DNA of 64,000 nucleotides from Gnetum montanum (taxonomy: Eukaryota > Streptophyta > Gnetopsida > Gnetales > Gnetaceae), in contig MNCI01004128.1 of assembly GCA_015680685.1 (NCBI GenBank), positions 2,051-66,050 on the forward strand, in the 5' to 3' direction. Of this stretch, positions 22,090-33,195 are shown one piece after another (the first letter of the stretch is position 1; every line of letters starts with the position of its first letter). The notes below the pieces were generated by a model. It was given only the letters and a program-made list of their open reading frames with translations. It had not been told where the DNA came from and searched no databases. Made by a program: the position numbers and the translations under genes.

Positions 22090-24233
22090 TTGATAGCTAA
22101 TCAAGAGAGCAACCCACTAATATGCATGGAACTAATTGGGGAACAACTTGTAACCACAATGAAACCATAGATACATTGGAGCATGAGCGTCGCCGACTTC
22201 CACCACTTAACCTAAAAACATCAATTGGGAGAAGTTGGACACTTCTAAAGAATTCAAAAAAATGCACATTATTTCGAATCTCTCCCTTTTAATTCAATCA
22301 TGGGGGAGATGGCCACCTATGCTAATCAATTGAGGCTCTCAATTCTTTTAAGTTTTTGTTTTACACATTTTTTTTTACAATTTTTTTAACTTTTCTTGTT
22401 TTTGTTTTACAACATCGTTTATACTTTTTCTTTTATTTTTGTGTGTATGTGTGTATTTTATCCATTTTGTTAAGTTTTTCACCCAATAAGTGCTGTGAAA
22501 TGATGGTATGAACTATTTTTTAATGGTTTCTAATGTTTGGTTTTTACCCTTAAGTTACGGTGTTGATACTAAGGTATTGTTCTTTTGATATAGTAGGAAA
22601 TGAGTCCACATCATCCATGCATCCATAAATCTCTATGGTCTCTCTTAGCTTGGAACTGTATAGTACCTTTCTTCAAAATAATAAGAACTATAAACTAATT
22701 GGTAATTGGGTATTTCTCAAACTAAGGAAGGACTCAAGGATTGAAAAGGGTGTGGCTTCAAGGGAACTTGATGCATTTTTGTTGGCCATTCTCTTGGGTG
22801 CTTGGATGTTTTCTTCTTGAGTTTTCTTACTGTTTCGACGTTACCCTATTATCGGGAAGCTGAGTGAATAAAAATAAAACTAATAAGTCTTTGCATGGTG
22901 TGGTTCTCATTCAAAAACACAAATAAATAAATAAATAAATAAACAAAAAGAAAACAACAAAATAGTGAGAATTCAAAGCACACCCCTTAGATGAAATAAT
23001 CATTTGGGCTACAAGCATTGGTTATGGAACTAAAATAAGCATGTTCCCTCTAATTAAGGCCCTTCTTGTTTCCCATTCTCTCCTCCTCCATTTCGTTGGA
23101 ATGGTGATGGATCTTAGATGAAGGAATTCTTGTTACTTTAAGTGGATGGATTGGCTGAGTGCATTAATGTGAAGTCATTAGATGTGGTTTGTTTAAGGCC
23201 AAACTTGGAATGGGATCTACTAAGTCACATTAATTATTAAATACACAAGGGGATATACACCACCTTGTTCTTAAGACTTCATACCATTCTCTTCTTTTCA
23301 TCATTCCTTCTCCATTGTCACCTCATTGCTAGTTTTATCATTAGTGTATATCTTGGTGGATGCATTGTTTTCTTTTTGGTAAATTCTTGTGGTTAAGACT
23401 TTAACTCTTTTTTCCAAATGACATTCCTAGAGCCTATGGACCCTTTGAATGTGGGATAGTCAGGGCATTAAGGGCATGAGCCTGCTTTGGGGAGGACCCA
23501 CTGACATTCCTATTTGGTGCATCCCTTAATTTCTTTCCTTTAAACCTTGCTGAAATTATCATTTATGTTGTTCATTTCCATCTTTGACATCCATTTCATT
23601 AGATTTGCAATTGTATCTTTTTCTTCATCCTTCTTATTACTTATCTTTTTCCATTCTCTTACTACCAGAGGTTTGCGATTAGTCATGGGGGTCCTAGTCC
23701 AATTTTTTCGATTTTTTTGATTTTCTCCTAGCCCCTACACCTTCAGTAGTCACCGATATTATATCTCTAGAATCCACAATTAGCCATACCACAACTCAGC
23801 CAATGGACCTTACACCAAAGCAAGGTATCAATTGCATTATGATTCATTTACCCTTGCTAATATAAGACTATGTTGTATGTGTAGATGGTAATTATACAAC
23901 CATGGATTGGATCTAGAGGGAACACTTGGAATGGATTAGTGTTGAAGCAATTATGAAAGGAACAAGATTGATGGCACACTTACAGATGGACAACGAAAGC
24001 TGCAATATTGGAGTTGGCAGTAGCAGAATTCTTCTCTCTTCTCTCTTCTCTCTCAGCTACCAAATAAGGCCTGATGTCAAATGTATAATGTGTTCACTCT
24101 TGTTGTTGTGAACACCAATTTTGTCATGTTCTATAATGATGATCCATTCACATGTCATCTCATTCACCATAAGTTCCATTCAAGTTAATAATTCCATACC
24201 TTTCCAATATTTTGTATGGAATGACAAGTTTTT
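22090..24233 (+). other. Conserved 3' non-coding region of element A
   Basis: Matches the corresponding regions of D (46590-48547) and C (55830-57610) along its length. It contains a TTTTGTTTTACA-like run (22345-22410), an AAAT microsatellite (22921-22944), the box CCTGCTTTGGGGAGGACCCA (23481-23500), an internal ATTAGTCATGGGGG (23678-23691), and an ATG-bearing tail after TGTGTAG (23884). No long ORF. Conservation among three elements means it is functional retroelement sequence, not random filler. Confidence 0.75.
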
Positions 24234-24250
24234 ATTCAGTCATGGGGGTA
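24234..24250 (+). other. 3' G-tract (polypurine-tract position) of element A
   Basis: ATTCAGTCATGGGGGTA lies directly before the 3' LTR start TGATGGGA. The same TCATGGGGGTA precedes the LTRs of B, C, E and (as a variant) D and H. Confidence 0.85.
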
Positions 24251-25037
24251 TGATGGGACATGATATCATGTCTTTCCCTATGATATTACATATGCGATAT
24301 CGTAGCACATCGCCATTTTTATAAATAAGAGGTGACTCTCCCTTGTTTCTCCATCTAGATCTAGACCCTTAGCAAAACTCTGGTAGTTTTACCTCTCCAA
24401 AGATAGAATAATTTTTATGTGCCCACAGTAGGAGTCCCAAAGTAAACGGATCTTTATTCGAGCAAATATTGTACTTGAGCACAAGTTTGTATACAGAAAT
24501 AAAGATGAACTTTTGGATAAACCTTGCAGTGTATGGACTAAGCTAAATAGGACTTTAATTAATGTTAAATAGTTAAATGGTTTATTAGTTAATTAATCTT
24601 TCTCAACCCTCAACACTGCTAGTTAAGTGCATTCAGTACAACTACTTTGAGCACATGCATTACACTTGGTAATCTTAGTAACAAATAGTGTTTGGTAATT
24701 CTAGAAGGTTGCATTGGTTCAAGGTGTGAATAGCAAGTGCGATAGATACTGATGCTAGGCATTAGAACTTAGTTAGTTAAAGTTAGTTACTTAGTCTCTT
24801 CACCCTTTTCCTCATTAGGATAAGGAGATAAAACATAAAAGATATAAAAATCACATGCCTCAAGCCTACTTAACCATACAACTGTAAAAAATACAAGTAA
24901 GCTTGGGAGGACAATGATTGATTAACCTTAGGTGTTCCATAAGGAGTGTAGGCACTTAGTCTATGGAGTTCGATTGGATCACGCGTGTAACACTCGTAAT
25001 CATATGGTTGAGTGTAGGGGTACCTCGCCACTCATCA
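24251..25037 (+). repeat. Element A 3' LTR
   Basis: 787 bp, same termini as the 5' LTR. The GATATC block is at 24261-24303 and the TATA at about 24321. The two LTRs differ at many positions by eye, so the insertion is not recent. Confidence 0.95.
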
Positions 25038-25791
25038 CCTATAAATACAACATTTAGATGCACAGGAAGAGGGGAGTTGGTAAGTCTTAGGGTAGAGTCC
25101 TTTTGTTAGTTTTCAGTTAGTTTTAATTCTTTCCCTAGTTCATGCCTACAGTGTGATGATTGTAATTGTATAGAACCTTTGTTGGAGTCTGATGTACTTT
25201 GACACACACACAATCAGAAATAAAGATCGAGATTGCTCCATCATTGTAGCATTCACTTAGCTTTTAATTACTTTAATTTTTAATTATTTATTATTTTATT
25301 TTTAATTCATATTTCCTTTATTATCATTTACATTTCCTATTGATTAACATGGAATGAGTATGACTTAATCGCAAAATTTTAAGTGTAACTACTTGGTAAC
25401 CCAATACCATATTTAGGAGTGCTTGAGTAATGTGTGCTTGGTAATCCTAGAAGTAGTACATGAGGTCCAAGATGTGCACAGATGATTAAGAATGGATGCT
25501 CATTGCACTTAGGCTAGTTTAGATTTCACTTTTTATTGTCCATTAGCTTAATTAAGATTGTTCCTCATCATCTCTAGGAGTTGCATTAGCTTAGGATCCC
25601 ATCATTCACCTCACTCTAGACTAAATCATATGTGAAAAAGAAAATACTAATCCCAGGTGGAAAAATAGTGAACTGTGATCAATGTGTAACTATTTAGATA
25701 CCATAACTAGTCCATCTACAGAGTTCGATCAGATCATGCGTACACACTTGTATTCATATGGTTGAGTGTAGGGGTACTTAGCCGCTCATCA
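25038..25791 (+). repeat. Element B 5' LTR, second piece
   Basis: Starts with the duplicated CCTAT, then AAATACAACATTTAGATGCA, and aligns with 33308-34058 to the terminal CGCTCATCA. Contains AATAAAGATCGAG, a plausible R-region signal shared by all the LTRs. Confidence 0.93.
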
Positions 25792-25811
25792 TTGGCACTG
25801 TTGTCATGGAC
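25792..25811 (+). other. Element B primer-binding site
   Basis: TTGGCACTGTTGTCATGGAC follows the LTR end directly. It is a decayed tRNA-Asp-type site. Confidence 0.75.
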
Positions 25812-25923
25812 GGTGCTAGTTATTTAGATTAGTTACATCATCCAAGATTGTTGTAATGAAGCCTTGATGATATATATTTTAGAAAGAAAGTAATTTCAAA
25901 TAAGTCACACACAATTCACAACA

Positions 25924-28230
25924 ATGTCTCTCTCACAAGACTATGATAATTCAACAACTAGTAGGAAAATTCATTGGAGAACCAACAAAATATATGATGA
26001 TGAAGATAAATTTTGAAGTACTCAATCTGATGCAATGATCTCCTATGTTCATGAACACCCCAATAGCACTCAAGAACTCTTATCATTCAACTCTAACACA
26101 TCTAGTAAGGATGGGACATCCCATAGAACGAGGGGGCCTATAAGGCCTAGGACCTTCTCAATGGTTGAGAGGAATTTATCCAAGGATGATTGGAAGACTT
26201 ACAAAAGTCATGATGAGTCTTCTAGTTCTTTCTTTTCCTTTATTCTTTCAACATCAGGTCATGACATGGATGACCATCTTTCAAGGGGTTGGTGTAGAAA
26301 TAAAAATTGATCCCATGGGAAAAGTTAGGAATGCCAACATGAATGAAGATAACATCATCTCAACTCAAAAATTCATAACCTACCTAGTGACGATGAACTC
26401 CTACTAGCCACTAAGAACCTAATGCATATACAAGAGGTTGTTTGGATATCCCACAGGCATAGCAAGGAAAGTCATCTACCCAGGATTGATTTAAATAACT
26501 TTTCCAAGTTTTCAGGAGGCTATGATTTAGATCTGCAACATCATTTATAAGAATTTCATGATGCTTGTGCATGGAATAATATTGATAATGGGTGGAAAAA
26601 ACTTAATCTCTTTCCTATGATACTCATTGGCCAAGAAAAAGTATGGTATAGGTCTTTAAAGCTAAAATCAATTCGCAATTGGCTGACAATGGTAGAACTC
26701 TTCATTGAAAGATATCAGACCTATGCAAGAGTGTGAGCCTTGAGGAGACAAATTCAAGAGTGGAAACAAGGGCATAATGAACCCTTATACATGCCCTTAG
26801 AAAAATATTATTCATTGTTAAACAATTGCCTAGGCCATGGGTTCTCTTAGGAAAGGTTAATGTATCACATCATGGATGGGCTTCATAATGAAACAATGGA
26901 GACCCTAGGGATGTATGCCCTAGACAACTATATGAGATACAAACCCACCAATTCTACGAGCTTATCAAGTAGGTAGCAAAAGAATAAGGAGAAAAAGCTA
27001 AATGAGATAACGTTGAAAGATTTCAATAGGACCAAAATCTCAAAATAACAAAGGTTAATGAAGAGGAGAAATTAACTCACCTCATGGAGGAGGAATCATT
27101 TTTTCCAATACTACAATCACTAGAGGAAATTGAGGCAAAGAACAATAAGATGAGAAATGGGTACATGAAAAATGTGAAGAATATGCCAACATTATTAGAG
27201 GAGGAACCATGCCAAACCAAAGGAAAAGACCAAACACCACTCAACAATCAAAAAGAAGGGTTGAAAGAAATAAGGATAAGAGCTCAATTTCAAATCACCC
27301 ATATTAATGTGATGTTTTCCTATACAATCATCCCAAAGGCCAATGCCCAATCTTGTCACATTTACATGAGTGTTGGGAAGAAATGTTACATCTATATTTC
27401 ATACAAAAATACTATGTTCAACCATAGTGCAAAAAACCTCAATCATGGGGGAAGCCACAGTCAAAATAGTCACACCCTTCATATCATCCAAATCCAAGCA
27501 CTTATTATGTTCAACATCCTATTTTCCCAACTATGTCAACATCCTCTATTTCACCACATTATTATCATTCTCTTGAGTACTATCAACCCATGTCCTCTCC
27601 AACAAGATCACCACCTCATGATCCTTGCACTTCTCCTTACCCTCAATATTCTCGTTATTTACCTCCTTCTACATTGTCATTAGTTTTGCTAGAATGTTTT
27701 GTACCATAGCACCAACCCACAAACGTTACTTGTGCTACTACTATCAATAGTAGTGAAGGTCCTCCACAATGTCAAAAGTGTTCTTTCTTTAGGCATGACC
27801 ATAGAAAGAGACAACATAGTTTTGAAACCACTGCATCGACCAACTAAACATAAGTACAACACTATGATGCATCTTTTTTCTTGAACTCAACACCTCTAGT
27901 TACCTTATCATGGCCACCAATTAATACTCCAACAACCATGCAGCCTAATGAATATAACCACATAGGGAGACATATCGATCCTTGCATACCATATTACAGT
28001 CATGGGTACCATAGTCGGTCAACTCCTTATCACATGACCACATCTATAATTTTCCCTACTATGCCAACTTTAATCAAGTGTGTGAACGTTAATTTGAATT
28101 CATTTTAGCCACCACATCAATAGAAACCTACCAGTTTGGATATGACTAGACTCCAATATTTCCCACATGCATGAATCACAATTTTCCATTTATTAATTTT
28201 AGCCATGCTCAAACGTTTAGTTATGGGGGA
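25924..28230 (+). pseudogene. Element B gag
   Basis: Starts MSLSQDYDNSTTSRKIHWRT at ATG 25924. The N-terminal domain with RTRGPIRPRTFSM and SRGWCRNKN (to 26307) recurs in E at 41807-41439. The capsid-like domain (about 26440-27000) has FSGGYDLDLQHHL, EFHDACAWNNIDNGWKKLN and WKQGHNEPLYMPLEKYYSLL. The C-terminal half carries FLYNHPKGQCPILSHLHECW (about 27316-27375), a Pro/Ser/Tyr-rich stretch, and CQKCSFFRHDHRKRQH (about 27770-27815). Stops and frameshifts are frequent. The last blocks are the likely nucleic-acid-binding part. No protease follows. Confidence 0.8.
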
Positions 28231-29644
28231 TATCCTCTATTCTAACAACAAGAATTAGTAAATTGTTTTTCTTTTCTTTGATTTTACAATTTTCTATTTT
28301 CAAATTTTTCATTTCCAATTGTTTGTTTTATCTTTTTGAGGGTAATCTCATCGGTGAATAAAATACTCATGTGACTTGTCAGTTGAGGTGTTGTTCTATG
28401 CTATCAAATATTAGGTAACTAATTATTTGGACAGTGAGATCACAAAATCCACCCATCCATTCTATTAATAAGGGGTTCTACTCTGGTTATGATGATATTA
28501 TTATGATCATTAAAAATTAAAGTAATTTTGTGCTCATTATGAACAAAGTGAAAAATGATGGACTAAGAGGGAATAGCAAGGGTGTGACATCAAGGGGACT
28601 TGTGGATTCTCTTTGGTGACATCTGTAGGTGCTATCATGAAGCTTGGTTGTACTAAGGTCCTTGTAGATCTAACAAAAAATGAGACTAAGATTAATAAAG
28701 ACACTTAATAAAGAAACTCAATTCTGTTCTGCAGGGTTTCATTGAAAAGACATGCACCCATGCTTGAAGGTTGGCGGCTTCTCTGATTCACTATTGTAAA
28801 GGAAAAAGTGCCAAAGAAGCTAGAAGAAGGAAAAAAGAAAAGAAAAGAAAACATCAAATAAAATACTAAAGAAGAACATGCCACAAAGAAATTTCAAATC
28901 ACTCATTCCTTCAACAAAATTCCAAGTGATTGTACAACTTGCTATCATGGTGCTCTTATCGTTGTTCATCATTGGGTGAAATAATGCGATGTCATTGATT
29001 AGAGGCATGGACATGGTCTTAATTTTGGAGTGATGGGCTAATGACACATTAGTCAAGTACTACACTTAGGATTCATTATGCCTAGGGTTAGTTACCTCAT
29101 GTCCCAATCTCTACAATCACTTCTACAATTTGTCTCATCTCACTGTTCATGTATTTTTGACTTGTGTCCTATGTAGCATAGAATTCATACCTCATCATGG
29201 TGGTATCTACATGTGTGTGTTTTTTGGAACTAGTGTAGATTGCATTTAATCCTTTTAGTGCTTACAAACATTTTTAGATATGGTTACATAAGGTCATGAT
29301 AGGTAGGAACCTTCTTTGGGGATGACCCACTTGCATAGCTTTTGTAATTTGCACTCATTGCACACCGTGACATCATCTTATACCTTCTGAGTACTACATT
29401 GCTAAAGTTATTCTTTCCTTTATCATCATTTCAATTCAAATGTTCTTGTGCACCACTACATGTCCTTTTTCCTCACCCTAGTCATAAACTTCATTGTAAA
29501 ATTCCACTTCATTACACTTTTAGTGTCTTTAGGTTTGTTTGATGTTACCATCGATCTTTCAAATTAACCTTAAATCCTTCATTTTTAACCTTAAAAATTT
29601 GAAAATTCATCAATGTTTCCATGTACCCTATTTTCAAAAGGACA
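28231..29644 (+). other. Conserved 3' non-coding region of element B
   Basis: Begins at the first G-tract box (TTTAGTTATGGGGGA, 28216-28230). Shares the box CTTCTTTGGGGATGACCCAC (29311-29330) and other short blocks with A, C and D, despite low overall similarity. No ORF is supported. Confidence 0.55.
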
Positions 29645-29692
29645 CGATATCAGGTCCACGCTATTGAGTACATGATATTGCATCTATAAAAA
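29645..29692 (+). promoter_or_regulatory. Internal LTR-like promoter block of element B
   Basis: GATATCAGG, TATTGAGTACATGATATTGC and then CTATAAAAACTATATATA follow in the same order and spacing as the GATATC pairs and TATA box in the LTRs. ATG of ORF2 is about 520 bp downstream. Element H has the equivalent at 61822-61915. This is a sequence pattern; transcription from it is not shown. Confidence 0.5.
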
Positions 29693-30205
29693 CTATATAT
29701 ATGGACCACCACCCCCTACATGTCAACATCATTTTTTCACTATTCATGCGTAGGGAGTTGAAATTTTGTTTCATGATTTTTTTAGCTTGTGCACCTATCA
29801 TTCAAACATCAATAACTTGCTCATTAACACATCGTTTCTTGTTCCAATCAAACTTGCTTAAAATCAAAGTGTTTAACTTAGTCATGGGGGATGGGTATGC
29901 ATCAAGTTGCACATAGTTTTTTTTGATATTTGTCATTACTTGAAGCATATTATCAAGGGTAAGTGACCTTAAAAATGCTAAAAAAATTTTCCAAATTAAT
30001 TTTATTTCTTCACCTAGATCATGATTTTTTTTTGGAGTCACCTAATCAAATTGGGCCTAATATCAAAACTTTTAGGGAAATTTTCATGAAAATATCTAAC
30101 TCTGAATCACACTAAGCAAGAAATGAATCTATTAAGGGTAAGGAGCAAGCTATTAATCTAATTTTGTAAATAACCTTATAAATAATCAGTGTTGTGTGAT
30201 TGCAT
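29693..30205 (+). other. Leader between internal promoter block and ORF2
   Basis: Non-coding. Carries a second internal G-tract box CTTAGTCATGGGGG at 29877-29890. A stretch with AAAATATCTAACTCTGAATC (30090-30109) is conserved in E. Confidence 0.5.
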
Positions 30206-33009
30206 ATGGCCCCTAGAAGAGGAAAACAAGGAGGACCTTCTTAGGGTGCATCTAAATGACCAAGGAGAGGCAGAGGCCAAGTGCCTTTTGAAGAGCATGC
30301 AGAGTAGGAGGCATAATCATTTAACATTCATCAAGAACCTCCTATTACTACATCATCGAGGCATGTTGAAGGTGGAGATGGTAGGGCACCTAAATAGGGA
30401 CAAGATCTTACATTGTCTCTATATTGTGTTTAGGTAGTTTTTGAAAGGTCCATGTTAGCAGCTGTCATTGTGGGACTTAATTTTGGACCTTTCACTGAAT
30501 TTTCCTCTAAAGTAGACAAAGGCCAACTTAGAGGGTCTCCACTATGGCCTATTTTTTTTGAGAGTGGTGATTGACACTTGGGGAAAACATACTAATTGTG
30601 GCACAACAAGGAAGAAGGAATCACCATTGATATTGGTGGTATTTTTGTTGATTTCTCTACCAAGGACATTTCAAAAGTGTTGAATCTTCTAAATACAGGG
30701 CCCAGTGTTGCTCACCTGTCCACTCTCTCTAATGCAAATATTCATAAGATATGGTTAAAAAGGGCATACAGTAAGGAGGATAAAGCATATGGAGAGCTCA
30801 CACTTGAAGAGAGGATCTACGTCAAAATTGACACATATCACATTTTCTAAACAAAATGATTGAATAGAAATTTCACCTATGTGGTTAAAGAAAGTGCCAT
30901 CTTGATGGGAAAGGTTGATGCCAACCTACCCCATGTATATCTCATAGAAACGTTAAGGCAATTTGAAGAACGTAAGACAATGATGTTCACATTTCCTTTT
31001 TCCTACCTAATTAGGAAGTTATGCCGATGTGCTAGGATTTTGAGGTACACCAATGATGTCCCTAACAAGGCTCAAAATGCCTCATTTGCTAAGCTACTAA
31101 AGCCACCACCCCTAAGGAAAAATATTGGTGAGACACTAGATCCTGAGCAAGAATAGATAGTGAGGCCCACTACACCTCAAACTATAGGGCATAGCCAACT
31201 TTTAGACACAAGGCCTAGTCAACAATAGGAAGTGGTGCCTATCACAAAACCCACAAGCTAGCAAGACCAACCGCCACTACCACCACAGGACTATCGACCA
31301 TCAACGAGCCATCTCAGGGCCATCGCTGAATTGGTCAGTTGGGAAGGTCGTGATGAAGCAAATCTCTTCAAGGTCATTGATAATGTTGTATAATCCACAG
31401 TTGTAATTGATCATATATGAGATGAGGTATCCATAAAAATAGAAGGAGGGGAATCACATTGGTCATAACAAATCTCTAGAAATGCTGCATCTTTTCAAGT
31501 GCAATTAGAAACTAGTGAAGGAACCATAGTAGTGATCATGCAACACCAAGATGCAGTGAGAGAAGCACAAGTGGTTGTAGACCATATCAAAGAATAATTT
31601 AATATCCCTTTTGTGCCACTGGTAGATTTTATAGGTGCATGTGATGCTAAAACATTGGCTGATCCCTCAATGACTCCTGCAAATCATGAGGATGTTTTAG
31701 ATCAATTTCTGTAGACAAGACAAGTAATGACATCCTTGTTTGACATCCATCAAGATGTCATAACAACATAGTTAGACCTCATCTCTACAAAAGAAAATCT
31801 AGTTATGGTGGAGGTTAGGGTTGAACATGTAAAGGAGGAGTTAAAAAGACTCCAAGAAAAGCTTGTTACCCTGCAAGTTGCATAGCAGGATCCATCCAAA
31901 TTCATTGTTGCAGACCAACTAGAATCCTTTTAGATAGAGCAGCTAACTAAATTACTAGAGGAGAATAAAAAAGTAGTTGAGGAAAAATAAAATGCTTATT
32001 GGGATTCTTCCAAGGAACAAGCTCAAATGTATGCACATGCCAAAGCACTCAAGGCCTTACAAGAAGAAAATAAACACCTCTCCACCAAAAATATCTAGTT
32101 AATCATAGTAGAAAAACAAAACAATGTTCTCAAGAGAAATTTTTAGCAATTGTGAGAACGATTAATAAGGCTCAACTAGGATATGCATCACTTAGCCAAA
32201 GAGAACAGAACCCTCTCAATGGAGGAGGTATGCATGATCCGTTAGAAGATGATTATTGAAATAAGGGCATGGTAGAATCAGGCCAAGTGACACGAGAAGC
32301 TTAAGGAGCATTTTAGAGATCAAGTGGGGATGTACAAGCAAGTGATTGAGAAAGAAATCCATATGGCCAAAGCTCATATTAAGACCCTCAGTGCTCAAAA
32401 CGCTAATTGGTGGGCCATATTGGATACTTATGCCTTCGTCCACCAAGTAGAATTGAAAAGCTGAGACCTACAGATATAAGATCTCACAGAGTACATGATG
32501 TTGGAAAACCTATGGTATGCCAATTTAGCCATGTTGATAGTAGGACACCTAAGAATAGAATTGGATAAATAGGTAGCAACCACCTATGCGAAATATGAGA
32601 CATATTTGGCTGAACATAAGAAGACATTGCAAAGATTATAAGTAGAAAAGACTAAGTTAGAGGTGGTTAAGAATTACTACCAAGGATAGAAGGATGTCAT
32701 AGCCAATTTGTCTCGATGCCTCATGGGCTACCAAGAATGCAAGGATAAAGCAAGAGCCTATGAAGAGGAATGATGGCTATTTATAGCTTGGTAAATTAAG
32801 GCCAATCAAATGTTCCCACACAACTGTCATGGCCATGGAAGGTGTTGACTCTATCAAACATTGGAGCATCAACATGGATAGCACAAGATTCCCATAGGAA
32901 AGAAGAAAAGCTCTAGGCGCTCCTTCAGAGACATCAATTTCTAAAGCCTAGAGCACAAGATAAGGGGAAGAGACCCATGGAGTAGCCACCACTACTAGGA
33001 ACCACATGA
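30206..33009 (+). pseudogene. Element B ORF2 (unrecognised 3' ORF, coiled coil)
   Basis: Begins MAPRRGKQGGPS and ends KGKRPME-PPLLGTT before TGA at 33007-33009, matching the ends of the H copy. The first part (to about 31150) has FVDFSTKDISKVLNLLNTGP, LTLEERIYVKIDTYHIF, MGKVDANLPHVYLIETLRQF and FPFSYLIRKLCRCARI. This resembles the 'putative plant transposon protein' domain found in some Athila-like 3' ORFs, a weak call. After a Pro/Gln linker comes ASFQVQLETSEGTIVVIMQH, then a long charged region (31780-32760) of coiled-coil type. Many stops make it a pseudogene. It occupies the env-like position before the 3' LTR. Function unknown. Confidence 0.7.
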
Positions 33010-33180
33010 GTTCTAACAAATTTTTCCTTTTGTAAGTCTGTGTCTATGTTCCAATTTTGTTTTACTCAATCCCACACTATGGCATGAGTAATTCCTATTT
33101 AGTCAATAATCTCATAACTATCCACTATGTAATCAATTAAACTCATTTTTATTTTTTCTAACTCAAGAACAAGTTATTAT

Positions 33181-33195
33181 TTAGTCATGGGGGTA
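33181..33195 (+). other. Element B 3' G-tract
   Basis: TTAGTCATGGGGGTA immediately precedes the 3' LTR. Confidence 0.85.

Larger units (their letters stand above)
18270..25037 (+). mobile_element. Element A: complete gag-protease LTR retrotransposon, no RT or integrase
   Basis: LTRs lie at 18270-19070 and 24251-25037, both beginning TGATGGGA and ending CACTCATCA. The five bases before (18265-18269) and after (25038-25042) are both CCTAT, a perfect target duplication. The primer site TTGGCACCATTGTCGAGGAC (19071-19090) resembles the 3' end complement of tRNA-Asp, as used by Athila-type elements, with C/T decay. Inside are gag (19215-21110) and protease (21530-22086), then about 2.1 kb of non-coding sequence to the G-tract at 24234-24250. 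No gap or N interrupts it, so the lack of pol is real. It is a non-autonomous element nested in B. Confidence 0.95.

Noticed and set aside
28820-29056. Minus-strand 78-codon frame in element B
   Set aside because: Antisense to the conserved 3' region and mostly low-complexity Phe/Ser at its end.
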